11,043 bases of DNA, taken from contig JAITMY010000136.1 of assembly GCA_031290755.1 (NCBI GenBank), positions 1 to 11,043 on the forward strand, in the 5' to 3' direction. Under the pieces are notes generated by a model. The model saw only the letters and a list, made by a program, of their open reading frames with translations. It made no database searches and had not been told where the DNA came from. The position numbers and the translations under genes were made by a program. Below are positions 1 through 7,615 of this stretch, piece after piece (the first letter of the stretch is position 1; the number at the start of each line of letters is the position of its first letter). Source of the DNA: Prevotellaceae bacterium (GTDB lineage: Bacteria; Bacteroidota; Bacteroidia; Bacteroidales; UBA932).

Positions 1-506
1 AAAGCTTTGCCGACCTGATAACTATTGAGGAGCACAAGAAAACGGCACGTCCCAAGGTGGTGCTCTCGTGGGCGCCCCACCCGCGAGCCTTGCCGCAGGC
101 CGTGCCCAACTCCTTTGCCGAGTGGATGAACGCCGCTGGCTACGAGCTGACCATTGCCCACCCCGCAGGCTACGAGCTCGACCCCACCTTTGTGGGCAGC
201 GCAAAGGTGGAGCACGACCAGCGGAAAGCCTTTGCCGGCGCCGACTTCATCTACGCCAAAAGCTGGGCGGCCTACGCCGACCCCCACTACGGACAGGTGC
301 TGAGCAAAGACCGCGCGTGGACGGTGGACTCCGAAAAAATGGCGCTGACCAACAACGCCTACTTCATGCACTGCCTGCCCGTGCGCCGCAACATGATTGT
401 AACCGACAAGGTGATTGAAAGCCCACAGAGCCTCGTTATCCCCGAAGCCGCCAACCGCGCCGTGAGCGCCCAAACGGTGCTGAAAAGAATGCTGGAAAGC
501 TTGTAG
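1..506 (+). CDS. argF': N-acetyl/N-succinylornithine carbamoyltransferase, 3' part
   Basis: This is the C-terminal part of a transcarbamylase, with its 5' end cut by the window edge. The reading frame is open from base 3 and ends at TAG 504-506, giving about 167 residues, roughly the second half of a protein of usually 310-340 residues. Visible family motifs are HPRALPQAVPNSFAEW, which lies in the ornithine-derivative-binding half, and MHCLPVRRN near the C-terminus. The HCLP-V-RRN form with the following SPQSLVIPEAANR is typical of the acetyl/succinylornithine branch (Bacteroides argF'/Xanthomonas AOTCase) rather than of classical OTCase. In that branch the enzyme carbamoylates N-acetyl- or N-succinylornithine in arginine biosynthesis in the cytoplasm. 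The residue that separates the succinyl from the acetyl substrate lies in the missing N-terminal half, so the acyl specificity cannot be read here. Bacteroidota enzymes usually use the succinyl form. cysS follows after 43 bp. Confidence 0.93.
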   Translation, partial: SFADLITIEEHKKTARPKVVLSWAPHPRALPQAVPNSFAEWMNAAGYELTIAHPAGYELDPTFVGSAKVEHDQRKAFAGADFIYAKSWAAYADPHYGQVLSKDRAWTVDSEKMALTNNAYFMHCLPVRRNMIVTDKVIESPQSLVIPEAANRAVSAQTVLKRMLESL

Positions 507-528
507 GGCTTTGCGCTGACAATATATA

Positions 529-536
529 TACCTTTA
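529..536 (+). promoter_or_regulatory. possible -7 element for cysS
   Basis: TACCTTTA lies 14 bp before the cysS ATG and differs from the Bacteroidota -7 consensus TAnnTTTG at one base. No good TTG is found about 20 bp upstream. The nearest, TTTG at 510-513, leaves only 15 bp. cysS may instead be read from the upstream arginine gene. This is weak evidence. Confidence 0.28.
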
Positions 537-549
537 GAAAAAAAACGCT

Positions 550-2031
550 ATGGCCACAACCGCTTCGCTACAGCTATACAACACGCTTTCGCGCCGAAAG
601 GAACCCTTTGCGCCGCTCAACCCGCCGCACGTAGGCCTCTACGTGTGCGGCCCCACGGTGTACGGCGACCCGCACTTGGGGCACGCGCGGCCTGCCATCA
701 CCTTCGACCTGCTGTTTCGCTACCTGCAACACTTGGGCTGCAAGGTGCGCTACGTGCGCAACATCACCGACGTGGGGCACCTCGAAAATGACGCCGACGC
801 CGGCGAGGACAAAATCGCAAAAAAAGCGCGCCTTGAGCGCCTCGAACCCACAGAGGTGGCGCAGCGCTACACCAACCGCTACCACGACGCCATGCGGGCG
901 CTGAACGTGCTGCCGCCAAGCATAGAGCCTCACGCCAGCGGGCACATCATCGAGCAGATAGCGCTGGTGCAGGCCATACTGCGCAACGGCTTTGCCTACG
1001 AAGCGAACGGCTCGGTTTACTTCGACGTGGAGGCCTACAGCCGGCAGCACACCTACGGCAAGCTCTCTGGCCGCACGCTCGACGAGCTACAAGGAGGCAC
1101 CCGCAGCCTCGACGGGCAGGGCGACAAGCGGCAGCCCTACGACTTTGCCCTGTGGAAAAAAGCCGCGCCGGAGCACATCATGCGCTGGCCATCGCCTTGG
1201 GGCGAAGGCTTTCCGGGCTGGCACCTCGAGTGCTCGGCCATGAGCACGAAGTACCTCGGCGAAGAGTTCGACATCCACGGCGGCGGGCTTGACCTGATGT
1301 TCCCCCACCACGAGTGCGAAATTGCGCAAAGCGTGGCCGCCTGCGGGCACGAGGCCGCCCGAACGTGGGTGCACAACAACATGATAACCATCAACGGGCA
1401 AAAAATGGGCAAGTCGCTGGGCAACTTCATCACCCTCGAGGCGCTGTTCGCCGGCAGCCACCCCTTGCTGGCACAGGCCTACAGCCCCATGACCATCCGC
1501 TTTTTCATCCTGCAAGCGCACTACCGCAGCACGCTCGACTTTGGCAACGAAGCGCTGCAAGCCGCCGAGAAGGGGCTGCAACGCCTGCTGGCCGCCCAGC
1601 AGACGCTACAGCAGCTGAAGCCGACGGCGGCCTCCACCTTGGACGTGCCGCAGCTCATGGCCGGCTGCTGCGCCGCCTTAGACGATGACCTCAACACCGC
1701 CGTGGCGCTGGCCGTGGTGGCCGAGTGGGTGAAAAACATCAACTCCCTGAAGGCAGGCACGGCAAGCCTCACCGCCGCTGACTTGCAGCAGCTGCGCACC
1801 GATTTCGCCACCGTCGTAGAGGGCATCTTAGGGCTTAAAGAGGCCACGCCCGCCGGCAGCGGGCAGCAAGACCTCTCGGCCAGCCTGATTGGGCTGCTGC
1901 TCGACTTGCGCCAGCAAGCCAAGGCAGGCAAGGACTTTGCCACCTCCGACAAAATCCGCAACGAGCTGGCGGCGCTGGGCGTGGCGGTGAAGGACACGAA
2001 GGAGGGCGCTCAGTGGAGCCTCGAAAGCTAA
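550..2031 (+). CDS. cysS: Cysteine--tRNA ligase
   Basis: Class I aminoacyl-tRNA synthetase that charges tRNA-Cys with cysteine in the cytoplasm. It is full length at 493 aa (family about 460-500). The HIGH-type ATP motif is PHLGH, residues 41-45, and the KMSKS-type loop is KMGKS, residues 285-289. The four zinc ligands that select cysteine are all present with E. coli spacing: Cys33, Cys228 (in WHLECS), His253 and Glu257 (in HHECE). The C-terminal helical region ends with the usual AKAGKDFATSDKIRNEL-type DALR/anticodon-side motif. The ATG at 550 follows an A-rich leader, and the N-terminal sequence aligns with the usual start of the family (LQLYNTLSRRKEPF). Codon use is strongly GC-rich, like purA and kduI. 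It is probably essential and nothing is missing. Confidence 0.98.
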   Translation: MATTASLQLYNTLSRRKEPFAPLNPPHVGLYVCGPTVYGDPHLGHARPAITFDLLFRYLQHLGCKVRYVRNITDVGHLENDADAGEDKIAKKARLERLEPTEVAQRYTNRYHDAMRALNVLPPSIEPHASGHIIEQIALVQAILRNGFAYEANGSVYFDVEAYSRQHTYGKLSGRTLDELQGGTRSLDGQGDKRQPYDFALWKKAAPEHIMRWPSPWGEGFPGWHLECSAMSTKYLGEEFDIHGGGLDLMFPHHECEIAQSVAACGHEAARTWVHNNMITINGQKMGKSLGNFITLEALFAGSHPLLAQAYSPMTIRFFILQAHYRSTLDFGNEALQAAEKGLQRLLAAQQTLQQLKPTAASTLDVPQLMAGCCAALDDDLNTAVALAVVAEWVKNINSLKAGTASLTAADLQQLRTDFATVVEGILGLKEATPAGSGQQDLSASLIGLLLDLRQQAKAGKDFATSDKIRNELAALGVAVKDTKEGAQWSLES

Positions 2032-2084
2032 CAATGAAGAAAAATCGTTATACAGCCTTGCATTTTGAATTTTTAAGAGGGCGC

Positions 2085-2118
2085 TTGCACCGACATTCGC
2101 ATTTTTTTACTAAGTTCG
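2085..2118 (+). promoter_or_regulatory. likely promoter of tRNA-Leu (and possibly purA)
   Basis: TAAGTTCG at 2111-2118 fits the Bacteroidota -7 element TAnnTTYG, and a TTG at 2085-2087 could serve as the -33 element. The 23-bp gap is a few bases longer than at the other promoters in this window (20 bp). Predicted transcription would start around 2123, about ten bases before the tRNA. The surrounding DNA is AT-rich compared with the genes on either side. Confidence 0.45.
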
Positions 2119-2132
2119 CAATCTTGTAACAT

Positions 2133-2218
2133 GCCCGGGTGGTGGAATCGGTAGACACGCAGGACTTAAAATCCTGTGAGCAGCAATGTTCGTGCGGGTT
2201 CGATTCCCGCGCCGGGCA
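2133..2218 (+). tRNA. tRNA-Leu (anticodon UAA)
   Basis: Class II tRNA of 86 nt. The anticodon stem CAGGA/TCCTG encloses the loop CTTAAAA, giving anticodon TAA (UAA, Leu). The D region GTGGAATCGGTAGACAC, the long variable arm and the T arm GCGGG-TTCGATT-CCCGC are all typical of bacterial tRNA-Leu. The acceptor GCCCGGG pairs with GCCGGGC apart from a G-G opposition at the seventh pair. The discriminator is A2218. It is followed by CCT, so the full CCA end is not encoded and must be added by the CCA-adding enzyme. purA starts 57 bp downstream on the same strand. Confidence 0.96.
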
Positions 2219-2275
2219 CCTACTCCAGAAAATTCGGTGCGGGTTCCGTGCGACAAAAATTTAAAATTGTTTTTA

Positions 2276-3538
2276 ATGAAAGTAGATGTAGCTATCGGCC
2301 TACAGTGGGGCGACGAAGGCAAAGGAAAAATTGTTGACGTGCTAACCCCAAAGTACGACGTGGTGGCGCGGTTTCAGGGAGGCCCCAACGCAGGGCACAC
2401 CCTGAAGTTCGACGGCAAAAAGTTCGTGCTGCACACCATCCCCTCCGGCATTTTTCGTAGCGGCACCGTCAACATCATCGGCAACGGCGTGGTGGTTTGC
2501 CCTATCACCCTGATGCGCGAGGTGGACGAGCTCAACGCGGCAGGCGTGGCCACCGCGGGCAAAATTCTCCTCTCCAAAAAGGCGCACCTCATCATGCCCA
2601 CCCACCGCGCCATAGACGCCGCGCAGGAGGCCGCTAAGGGCGCCTCCAAAATCGGCTCCACGCTCAAGGGCATTGGCCCGGCGTACACCGACAAAATTAG
2701 CCGCTGCGGCCTCCGCGTGGGCGACGTGCTGCACAGCAGCTTCGCGGAAAAGTACCGCAGCGCCAAGCAGCAGCACTGCACTTACCTGCGGCAGCTGGGC
2801 TTCCCGCCCAACGTTGACGAGGAGGAGGCGCTGTGGCTGCAAAGCGTTGAGCGGATGCGCCAAGCGTTTACGATTATTGACAGCGAGTACGAAATCAACG
2901 CACTGCTGAAAACGAAAAACGTTCTTGCCGAGGGTGCGCAAGGCTCCATGCTCGACGTGGACTTCGGCTCGTACCCCTTCGTAACCTCGTCGAACACCAT
3001 TTGCGCCGGAGCCTGCACCGGGCTTGGCGTTGCGCCGGGCAGCGTCGGCGAGGTGATAGGCATCTTCAAGGCCTACTGCACGCGCGTGGGCAGCGGCCCC
3101 TTCCCCACCGAGCAGCTCAACGAAACAGGCGAGCTGCTGCGCCGGCAAGGGGACGAATTTGGCGCCACCACAGGGCGGGCGCGGCGCTGCGGCTGGCTCG
3201 ACTTGGTCGCCCTCCGCTACTCTGTGATGATTAGCGGCGCCACCCAGCTGATGATGATGAAGGCCGACGTAATGGACAGCTTCGAGGCCATCAACGTGGC
3301 CGTGGGCTACAAGATCAACGGCCTCGACACCGACCGCTACCCCTACGAGGTGGACGTGCCGGTGGAGCCGGTGTACAAGAAATTCAGCGGCTGGAAAAAA
3401 TCCATCGCCGCCTGCCGCAGCGAAAAAGATTTGCCACAGGAGCTGCTGGATTACGTGAAGTTCATCGAGCAGCAAACGGGCGTGCCCGTGAAGTACATCT
3501 CTGTGGGGCCGGATAGGGAGGCGACGATAGTGCGGTAG
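2276..3538 (+). CDS. purA: Adenylosuccinate synthetase
   Basis: Catalyses GTP-dependent condensation of IMP with aspartate to adenylosuccinate, the first committed step from IMP to AMP, in the cytoplasm. It has 420 aa, close to the usual 420-432. The N-terminal GLQWGDEGKGK contains catalytic Asp13, and GGPNAGHT contains catalytic His41, both at the E. coli numbering. Further signatures are IGPAYTDKISR, EGAQGSMLDVDFGSYPFVTS, the GATTGRARRCGWLD aspartate/IMP loop, and the C-terminal KYISVGPDRE. The frame is open upstream to 2186, but those 30 codons would run into the tRNA-Leu gene. MKVDVAIGLQWGDEG at 2276 is the family start and is preceded by an AT-rich leader. No separate promoter is obvious between the tRNA and the ATG, so co-transcription with the tRNA is possible. 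Confidence 0.98.
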   Translation: MKVDVAIGLQWGDEGKGKIVDVLTPKYDVVARFQGGPNAGHTLKFDGKKFVLHTIPSGIFRSGTVNIIGNGVVVCPITLMREVDELNAAGVATAGKILLSKKAHLIMPTHRAIDAAQEAAKGASKIGSTLKGIGPAYTDKISRCGLRVGDVLHSSFAEKYRSAKQQHCTYLRQLGFPPNVDEEEALWLQSVERMRQAFTIIDSEYEINALLKTKNVLAEGAQGSMLDVDFGSYPFVTSSNTICAGACTGLGVAPGSVGEVIGIFKAYCTRVGSGPFPTEQLNETGELLRRQGDEFGATTGRARRCGWLDLVALRYSVMISGATQLMMMKADVMDSFEAINVAVGYKINGLDTDRYPYEVDVPVEPVYKKFSGWKKSIAACRSEKDLPQELLDYVKFIEQQTGVPVKYISVGPDREATIVR

Positions 3539-3587
3539 GCGTTGCGACAATTTAGTGAAGTAGTAATTCAAAAATAAACTAAGCAGC

Positions 3588-4427
3588 ATGACAAAGTACG
3601 AAATCAGGTACGCCTCGCATCCCACCGATGCAAAGCGCTACGACACGCAGGGGCTGCGTGAGCATTTTTTGGTAAAGGGCTTGATGAAGCCCGATGAGGT
3701 GAACATGGTTTACTCCATGCACGACCGCCTGATTGTTGGCGGCGCCGTGCCCACCGCAAGGGCGCTCGCGCTCGAAGCCATCGACCCCATCAAGGCCGAC
3801 TACTTCATGCACCGCCGCGAGCTGGGCATCATCAACGTGGGCGGCACGGGCAAGGTAAGCGTTGACGGAAAAGAGCTTACGCTCGGCTACAAGGAGGCGC
3901 TGTACCTCGGCTGCGGCGACCGCAAGGTAGCCTTTGCCAGCCTCGATGCGGCAAAGCCCGCGCACTTCTACTTCAACTCCGCCGTGGCGCACCACAGCTA
4001 CCCCGACAGGCACGTTACCAAAAAGGATGCCGTAGTGGTCGAAATGGGGGCGCTCGAAACCTGCAACCACCGCACCATCAACAAGCTGCTCGTAAATCAG
4101 GTGCTGCCCACCTGCCAGCTGCAAATGGGCATGACGGAGCTGGCAACCGGCAGCGTGTGGAACACCATGCCGGCGCACACGCACTCGCGCCGCATGGAGG
4201 CCTACTTCTACTTCGAGGTGCCGCAGGGACAGGCCGTGTGCCACTTCATGGGCGAACCGACCGAAACCCGCCACCTCTGGATGGGCAACGAAGATGCCGT
4301 CATCTCGCCCGAGTGGTCAATCCACTCCGCCGCAGCCACCGCCAGCTACACCTTCATCTGGGGCATGGCCGGCGAAAACCTCGACTACGGCGACCAAGAT
4401 TTTATTGATATAGACAAGATGCGGTAG
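3588..4427 (+). CDS. kduI: 5-dehydro-4-deoxy-D-glucuronate isomerase
   Basis: KduI isomerises 5-keto-4-deoxyuronate (4-deoxy-L-threo-5-hexosulose uronate) to 3-deoxy-D-glycero-2,5-hexodiulosonate, the step after polyuronide lyases and unsaturated glucuronyl hydrolases. It is a cytoplasmic cupin-fold enzyme. The length of 279 aa matches the family (E. coli 278). The zinc ligands are all present, each one residue later than in E. coli: His197, His199, Glu204 (in AHTHSRRME) and His246 (in WSIHSA). Other family markers are the N-terminal RYASHPTDAKRYDT, FMHRRELGIINVGG and the C-terminal IWGMAGENLDYGDQDF. The leader is AT-rich, with 49 bp after purA. The expected partner kduD is 1.3 kb downstream, separated by an unrelated gene. 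High G+C like its upstream neighbours. Confidence 0.97.
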   Translation: MTKYEIRYASHPTDAKRYDTQGLREHFLVKGLMKPDEVNMVYSMHDRLIVGGAVPTARALALEAIDPIKADYFMHRRELGIINVGGTGKVSVDGKELTLGYKEALYLGCGDRKVAFASLDAAKPAHFYFNSAVAHHSYPDRHVTKKDAVVVEMGALETCNHRTINKLLVNQVLPTCQLQMGMTELATGSVWNTMPAHTHSRRMEAYFYFEVPQGQAVCHFMGEPTETRHLWMGNEDAVISPEWSIHSAAATASYTFIWGMAGENLDYGDQDFIDIDKMR

Positions 4428-4434
4428 GCGGCAC

Positions 4435-4457
4435 GCTACAGCCCATCATGGTGTAGC
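4435..4457 (+). repeat. hairpin between kduI and the AlbA_2 gene
   Basis: GCTACA (4435-4440) is the exact reverse complement of TGTAGC (4452-4457). Inside it CC (4443-4444) pairs with GG (4450-4451) around an ATCAT loop, leaving a two-base GC bulge on the left arm. There is no T run after it, so it does not look like a standard intrinsic terminator. It could be a weak attenuator, an mRNA processing or stability hairpin, or chance. It starts 8 bp after the kduI stop codon and ends 9 bp before the next ATG. Confidence 0.4.
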
Positions 4458-4466
4458 ATATAGATA

Positions 4467-5669
4467 ATGGTTACAAAGGAAAAATTAATGAAGCTGTTAG
4501 CAGATATGGAGTCTGACAACATTGAGCGCACTACATCCGTCCGCGAAGATAAGCTGGGCCCTGCGGTGTGCGCTTTGTCCAACGATTTTCCTAATCGAAG
4601 AACTTCAGGGTACATATTGCTGGGAGTAAACGATGACGGATCGCTGGCCGGCATGACGTGGCGCGACGATGATCTGCAAAAAATTGGAAACGTAAAGGTA
4701 AACGGCAACGTACTGCCACAACCATCTATGGTTGTGAGCGAGGTGTTTAAACTTCCGCAGGGCGAGGTTGTAGTAGTGGAGGTAAAGCCATCGAAGTATC
4801 CGCCTGTGCGGTACGATGGAAGATGCTGGATTCGTGTTGGCCCAAGGCGAGCAAAAGCTACAGTTGAGGAAGAAAGGATGCTCATTGAACGGAGAGGGCG
4901 TTTTACTAAATCGTTTGACATCCTACCCGTTCGAGGCGCCTCGCTTGGCGATATTAGCGTGGACTACTTTAAGTTTACCTACCTGCCGTTGGCTTTTGAC
5001 GAGGATACCCTCCGCGAAAACGGACGGACTTCCGAAGAGCAGCTGGCAGCGCTGCGCTTCTACGATTTAGTAGAGAATTGCCCCACCAATGTTGGCTTGC
5101 TGATGCTTGGAAATGCTCCTCGTTTTTACATTCCGGGCGCGTACATGCAATATGTTCGGTTTGCCGGTGAAAGTATGACGAACAGTGTAGAATTTGAAAA
5201 AGAATTTTTTGGAGCATATATCTCCGAGCTGAAGGCCATTGACGATTTTATCAAAGGTGTCATTATCAAAGAGCGTCCTTGCCGAACCGGTAGCTTTCAG
5301 GAAAAAAAACTTTTCAACTATCCGCATTGGGCAATACGTGAGCTGCTGATGAACGCCATTATGCACAAAAACTATGAATCGAACGCCCCCATTTACATTT
5401 ACGAGTTCTCCAACAGAATTGAAATAGTAAACCCCGGCGGCTTGTATGGCGAGGTGAATGCTGAAAATTTTCCTCACGCAAGCGATTACCGCAACGTGGC
5501 GCTGGCAGAGGCTATGAAAAAGTTGGGTTACGTGAACCGCTTTGGTTACGGCATACAACGAGCAACCGACGAGCTGGTAAAAAACGGTAATGGCGCTCCC
5601 AACTTCGACTTGTCGCTCGTTACAAAATTTAAAGTAAGCATACCTATTCATAAGGAGTGGTCATTTTGA
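4467..5669 (+). CDS. AlbA_2 (Schlafen-like) / GHKL ATPase domain protein
   Basis: This is a two-domain protein of the COG2865 type, often annotated as putative DNA-binding protein, transcriptional regulator or RecG-related ATP-binding protein. The function is not established. Residues about 10-145 form the AlbA_2/Schlafen AAA_4-type domain, seen in VCALSNDFPN, GYILLGVNDDGSLAGM and PPVRYDGRCWIRVGPRRA. Residues about 280-395 form a HATPase_c_4 (GHKL/Bergerat) domain: WAIRELLMNAIMHKNY has Glu292 and Asn296 in the N-box position, EIVNPGGLYG (residues 319-328) follows, and RFGYGIQRA is the usual third motif. The C-terminal winged helix found in many relatives is absent, and the 400-aa protein ends soon after the ATPase fold. 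It sits between kduI and kduD, has clearly lower G+C than both (37-52% in sampled lines against about 67% in kduI) and looks acquired. No cysteine-rich, membrane or signal segments are seen. Confidence 0.88.
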   Translation: MVTKEKLMKLLADMESDNIERTTSVREDKLGPAVCALSNDFPNRRTSGYILLGVNDDGSLAGMTWRDDDLQKIGNVKVNGNVLPQPSMVVSEVFKLPQGEVVVVEVKPSKYPPVRYDGRCWIRVGPRRAKATVEEERMLIERRGRFTKSFDILPVRGASLGDISVDYFKFTYLPLAFDEDTLRENGRTSEEQLAALRFYDLVENCPTNVGLLMLGNAPRFYIPGAYMQYVRFAGESMTNSVEFEKEFFGAYISELKAIDDFIKGVIIKERPCRTGSFQEKKLFNYPHWAIRELLMNAIMHKNYESNAPIYIYEFSNRIEIVNPGGLYGEVNAENFPHASDYRNVALAEAMKKLGYVNRFGYGIQRATDELVKNGNGAPNFDLSLVTKFKVSIPIHKEWSF

Positions 5670-5733
5670 AAAAACATAGAACAATTAATTGTATCGCAAA
5701 TATTATAGAAACCAAAACTTTTACGCTAATAAC

Positions 5734-6537
5734 ATGAATATGCTCGAAAAATTTTCGCTACAGGGCAAAGTTGCCCTCGTTACAGGTGCCTCCTACGGCA
5801 TCGGAATGGCTATTGCCAAGGCGCTTGCTTCGGTGGGCGCACGAATCGTGTTCAACGACATCAAGCCCGACTTGGTCGAAAAGGGCGTGGCCGCCTACAA
5901 GGAGGCCGGCGTTGAGGCCAAGGGCTACGTTGCCGACGTTACCAGCGAGGAGCAGGTGGCCGCGCTGGTGGCAACCATCGAAAAAGAGGTGGGCGTGGTG
6001 GACATTCTGGTCAACAACGCCGGCATCATCAAGCGCATCCCCATGCACGAAATGAGCGCTGCCGAGTTCCGTCAGGTGATAGACGTGGATCTCAACGCGC
6101 CGTTCATTGTGGCAAAGACGGTGATACCCTCAATGATAAAAAAGGGTGGCGGCAAAATCATCAACATCTGCTCGATGATGAGCGAGCTGGGGCGCGAAAC
6201 CGTGTCGGCCTACGCCGCCGCTAAGGGTGGCCTGAAAATGCTGACCCGCAACATCGCCTCGGAGTACGGCGAGTTCAACATTCAGTGCAACGGCATTGGG
6301 CCGGGCTACATCGCCACGCCGCAAACCGCGCCGCTGCGCGAGAAGCAGCCCGACGGCTCGCGCCACCCCTTCGATGCCTTCATCATTGCCAAAACGCCCG
6401 CAGCCCGCTGGGGCGAGGCCGATGACTTGGGCGGCGCCGCCGTGTTTCTCGCCTCGTCGGCCTCGGATTTTGTGAACGGCCACGTGCTCTACGTTGACGG
6501 CGGCATACTCGCCTACATCGGCAAGCAGCCTAAGTAA
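5734..6537 (+). CDS. kduD: KduD/Ga5DH-type short-chain dehydrogenase
   Basis: NAD(P)-dependent classical SDR of 267 aa. It most likely reduces 3-deoxy-D-glycero-2,5-hexodiulosonate, the KduI product, to 2-keto-3-deoxygluconate. Close relatives are annotated gluconate 5-dehydrogenase. The TGASYGIG cofactor loop is at residues 17-24, NNAG at 94-97, and the catalytic Ser147, Tyr160 and Lys164 (SAYAAAKGG) are intact. The C-terminal part with TPAARWGEADDLGGAA and LYVDGGILAYIGKQP is typical of the Bacteroidota KduD/Ga5DH group. The frame is open back to 5689, but those residues (MYRKYYRNQN...) are AT-biased and unlike the family. The ATG at 5734, or the one two codons later at 5740 (MLEKFSLQGKVALVTG), is preferred. 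The 64-bp gap upstream is very AT-rich with no convincing promoter. A flippase-like gene follows after 25 bp. Confidence 0.93.
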   Translation: MNMLEKFSLQGKVALVTGASYGIGMAIAKALASVGARIVFNDIKPDLVEKGVAAYKEAGVEAKGYVADVTSEEQVAALVATIEKEVGVVDILVNNAGIIKRIPMHEMSAAEFRQVIDVDLNAPFIVAKTVIPSMIKKGGGKIINICSMMSELGRETVSAYAAAKGGLKMLTRNIASEYGEFNIQCNGIGPGYIATPQTAPLREKQPDGSRHPFDAFIIAKTPAARWGEADDLGGAAVFLASSASDFVNGHVLYVDGGILAYIGKQPK

Positions 6538-6562
6538 AACTCGTACCCTCAACCACTCTACT

Positions 6563-7597
6563 ATGGGCAAGAGCAAGCTAAGCACCCTGCTGAAAATCGC
6601 CTTCTTCCTGCTGCTGACGGCGGCGCTGCTGTGGTTCAGCTTCAAGGATGCGCACGCCAGCGAGCTGCTGCTAAGGCTGAAATCTGCCCGCTACGGCTGG
6701 GTGGCGCTGGGCGTGGCGCTGGGCGTGGCAGCCTACGTGGTGCGTGCGCTGCGGTGGCGCCTGCTCCTTGAGCCAATGGGCTACAAGCCGCGGCTGGGGC
6801 AGATGTACAACGCCGTGATTATCGGCTACGCAGCCAACCTGCTCTTCCCGCGCTTGGGCGAGGTGGCGCGCTGCGGCACCCTCACCAAGTCGAACGGCAT
6901 CCCCATGAACAAGCTCATCGGCACGGTGCTTGCGGAGCGCGTGTTCGACACGCTGTGCCTCATTGCCATCGTGCTGGCAGCCGTTTTGCTGCGCATCAAC
7001 ACCTTCGGAAAATTTTTGCACGAGCACGTTTGGCTCAACCTGACGAGCAGCGAGGGGGGCCTGGGCAGCTTCGGCATCGCGCTGCTGGCGCTGGCAGCGC
7101 TTGCCGCTGCTGCCGCCGCAGGCGCGTGGACGCTGCGCCGCCGCCTGAGAAGCAACCCGCTGGCGCAAAAAATATGGGGGTTTTTCAGGGGCATTAAGGA
7201 GGGGCTGAAAACCTTCGCCACCATGCAGCGGCGCGGCGATTTTTTGCTGCACTCGCTGTTGCTGTGGGGATGCTACTGGGGCATGGCGTGGGTGGTGCTG
7301 CTGGCCATTCCGGCCACCGCCGGCATTAACCCCATCGACGGCTTGGTGGTCATGCTGCTGGGCAGCTTCGGCATCGTGGCGCCGACCAACGGCGGGCTGG
7401 GGGCCTACCACGCCATCACCAGCATTGGGCTGGCGGCCATATACGGCATACCCGAAAACGACGGGCTGGCCTACGCCACGCTGTCGCACGAGTCGCAAAT
7501 GCTGTTCATCATCCTGCTGGGGCTGGTGGCCTACGTGCGCGTATTTCTGCTGCAAAAAAAACGCAAGGTGGCCACCGCTGCCGCCCCGCTTAGCTAA
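6563..7597 (+). CDS. UPF0104 / LPG-synthase-type flippase-like membrane protein
   Basis: Integral membrane protein of 344 aa with about eight or nine hydrophobic segments (roughly residues 8-25, 41-58, 78-92, 118-145, 170-192, 225-250, 255-275, 282-302 and 315-336). It resembles the lysylphosphatidylglycerol synthase TM region/TIGR00374 family. Supporting signatures are RALRWRLLLEPMGYKP, the NLLFPRLGEVARCGTL loop, VLAERVFDTLCL and the late GIVAPTNGGLGAYH loop. The soluble aminoacyl-transferase part of MprF is absent, so this is the transport or lipid-handling half only. Substrate unknown: family members are proposed to move lipids or glycolipids across the inner membrane. The frame extends upstream to 6494, inside kduD. 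The ATG at 6563 gives the canonical Lys-rich N-terminus and a 25-bp gap. hldC begins 18 bp downstream, so the two are probably co-transcribed. Confidence 0.87.
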   Translation: MGKSKLSTLLKIAFFLLLTAALLWFSFKDAHASELLLRLKSARYGWVALGVALGVAAYVVRALRWRLLLEPMGYKPRLGQMYNAVIIGYAANLLFPRLGEVARCGTLTKSNGIPMNKLIGTVLAERVFDTLCLIAIVLAAVLLRINTFGKFLHEHVWLNLTSSEGGLGSFGIALLALAALAAAAAAGAWTLRRRLRSNPLAQKIWGFFRGIKEGLKTFATMQRRGDFLLHSLLLWGCYWGMAWVVLLAIPATAGINPIDGLVVMLLGSFGIVAPTNGGLGAYHAITSIGLAAIYGIPENDGLAYATLSHESQMLFIILLGLVAYVRVFLLQKKRKVATAAAPLS

Positions 7598-7615
7598 CCT
7601 CAAAAACGCCTACAG

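Noticed and set aside
2186..2275. Upstream extension of purA by 30 codons
   Set aside because: It overlaps the tRNA-Leu gene, and the residues are unlike any PurA N-terminus.
2342..3625. Long minus-strand open frame opposite purA (427 codons), with similar ones opposite kduI and the flippase gene
   Set aside because: These are antisense shadows of GC-rich genes: His/Ala/Val-rich composition, no recognisable motif, full overlap with clear genes.
4444..4456. CATCATGGTGTAG shared with 8752-8764
   Set aside because: One copy is intergenic and the other lies inside the araC-type coding sequence, with no extended similarity. Probably chance.
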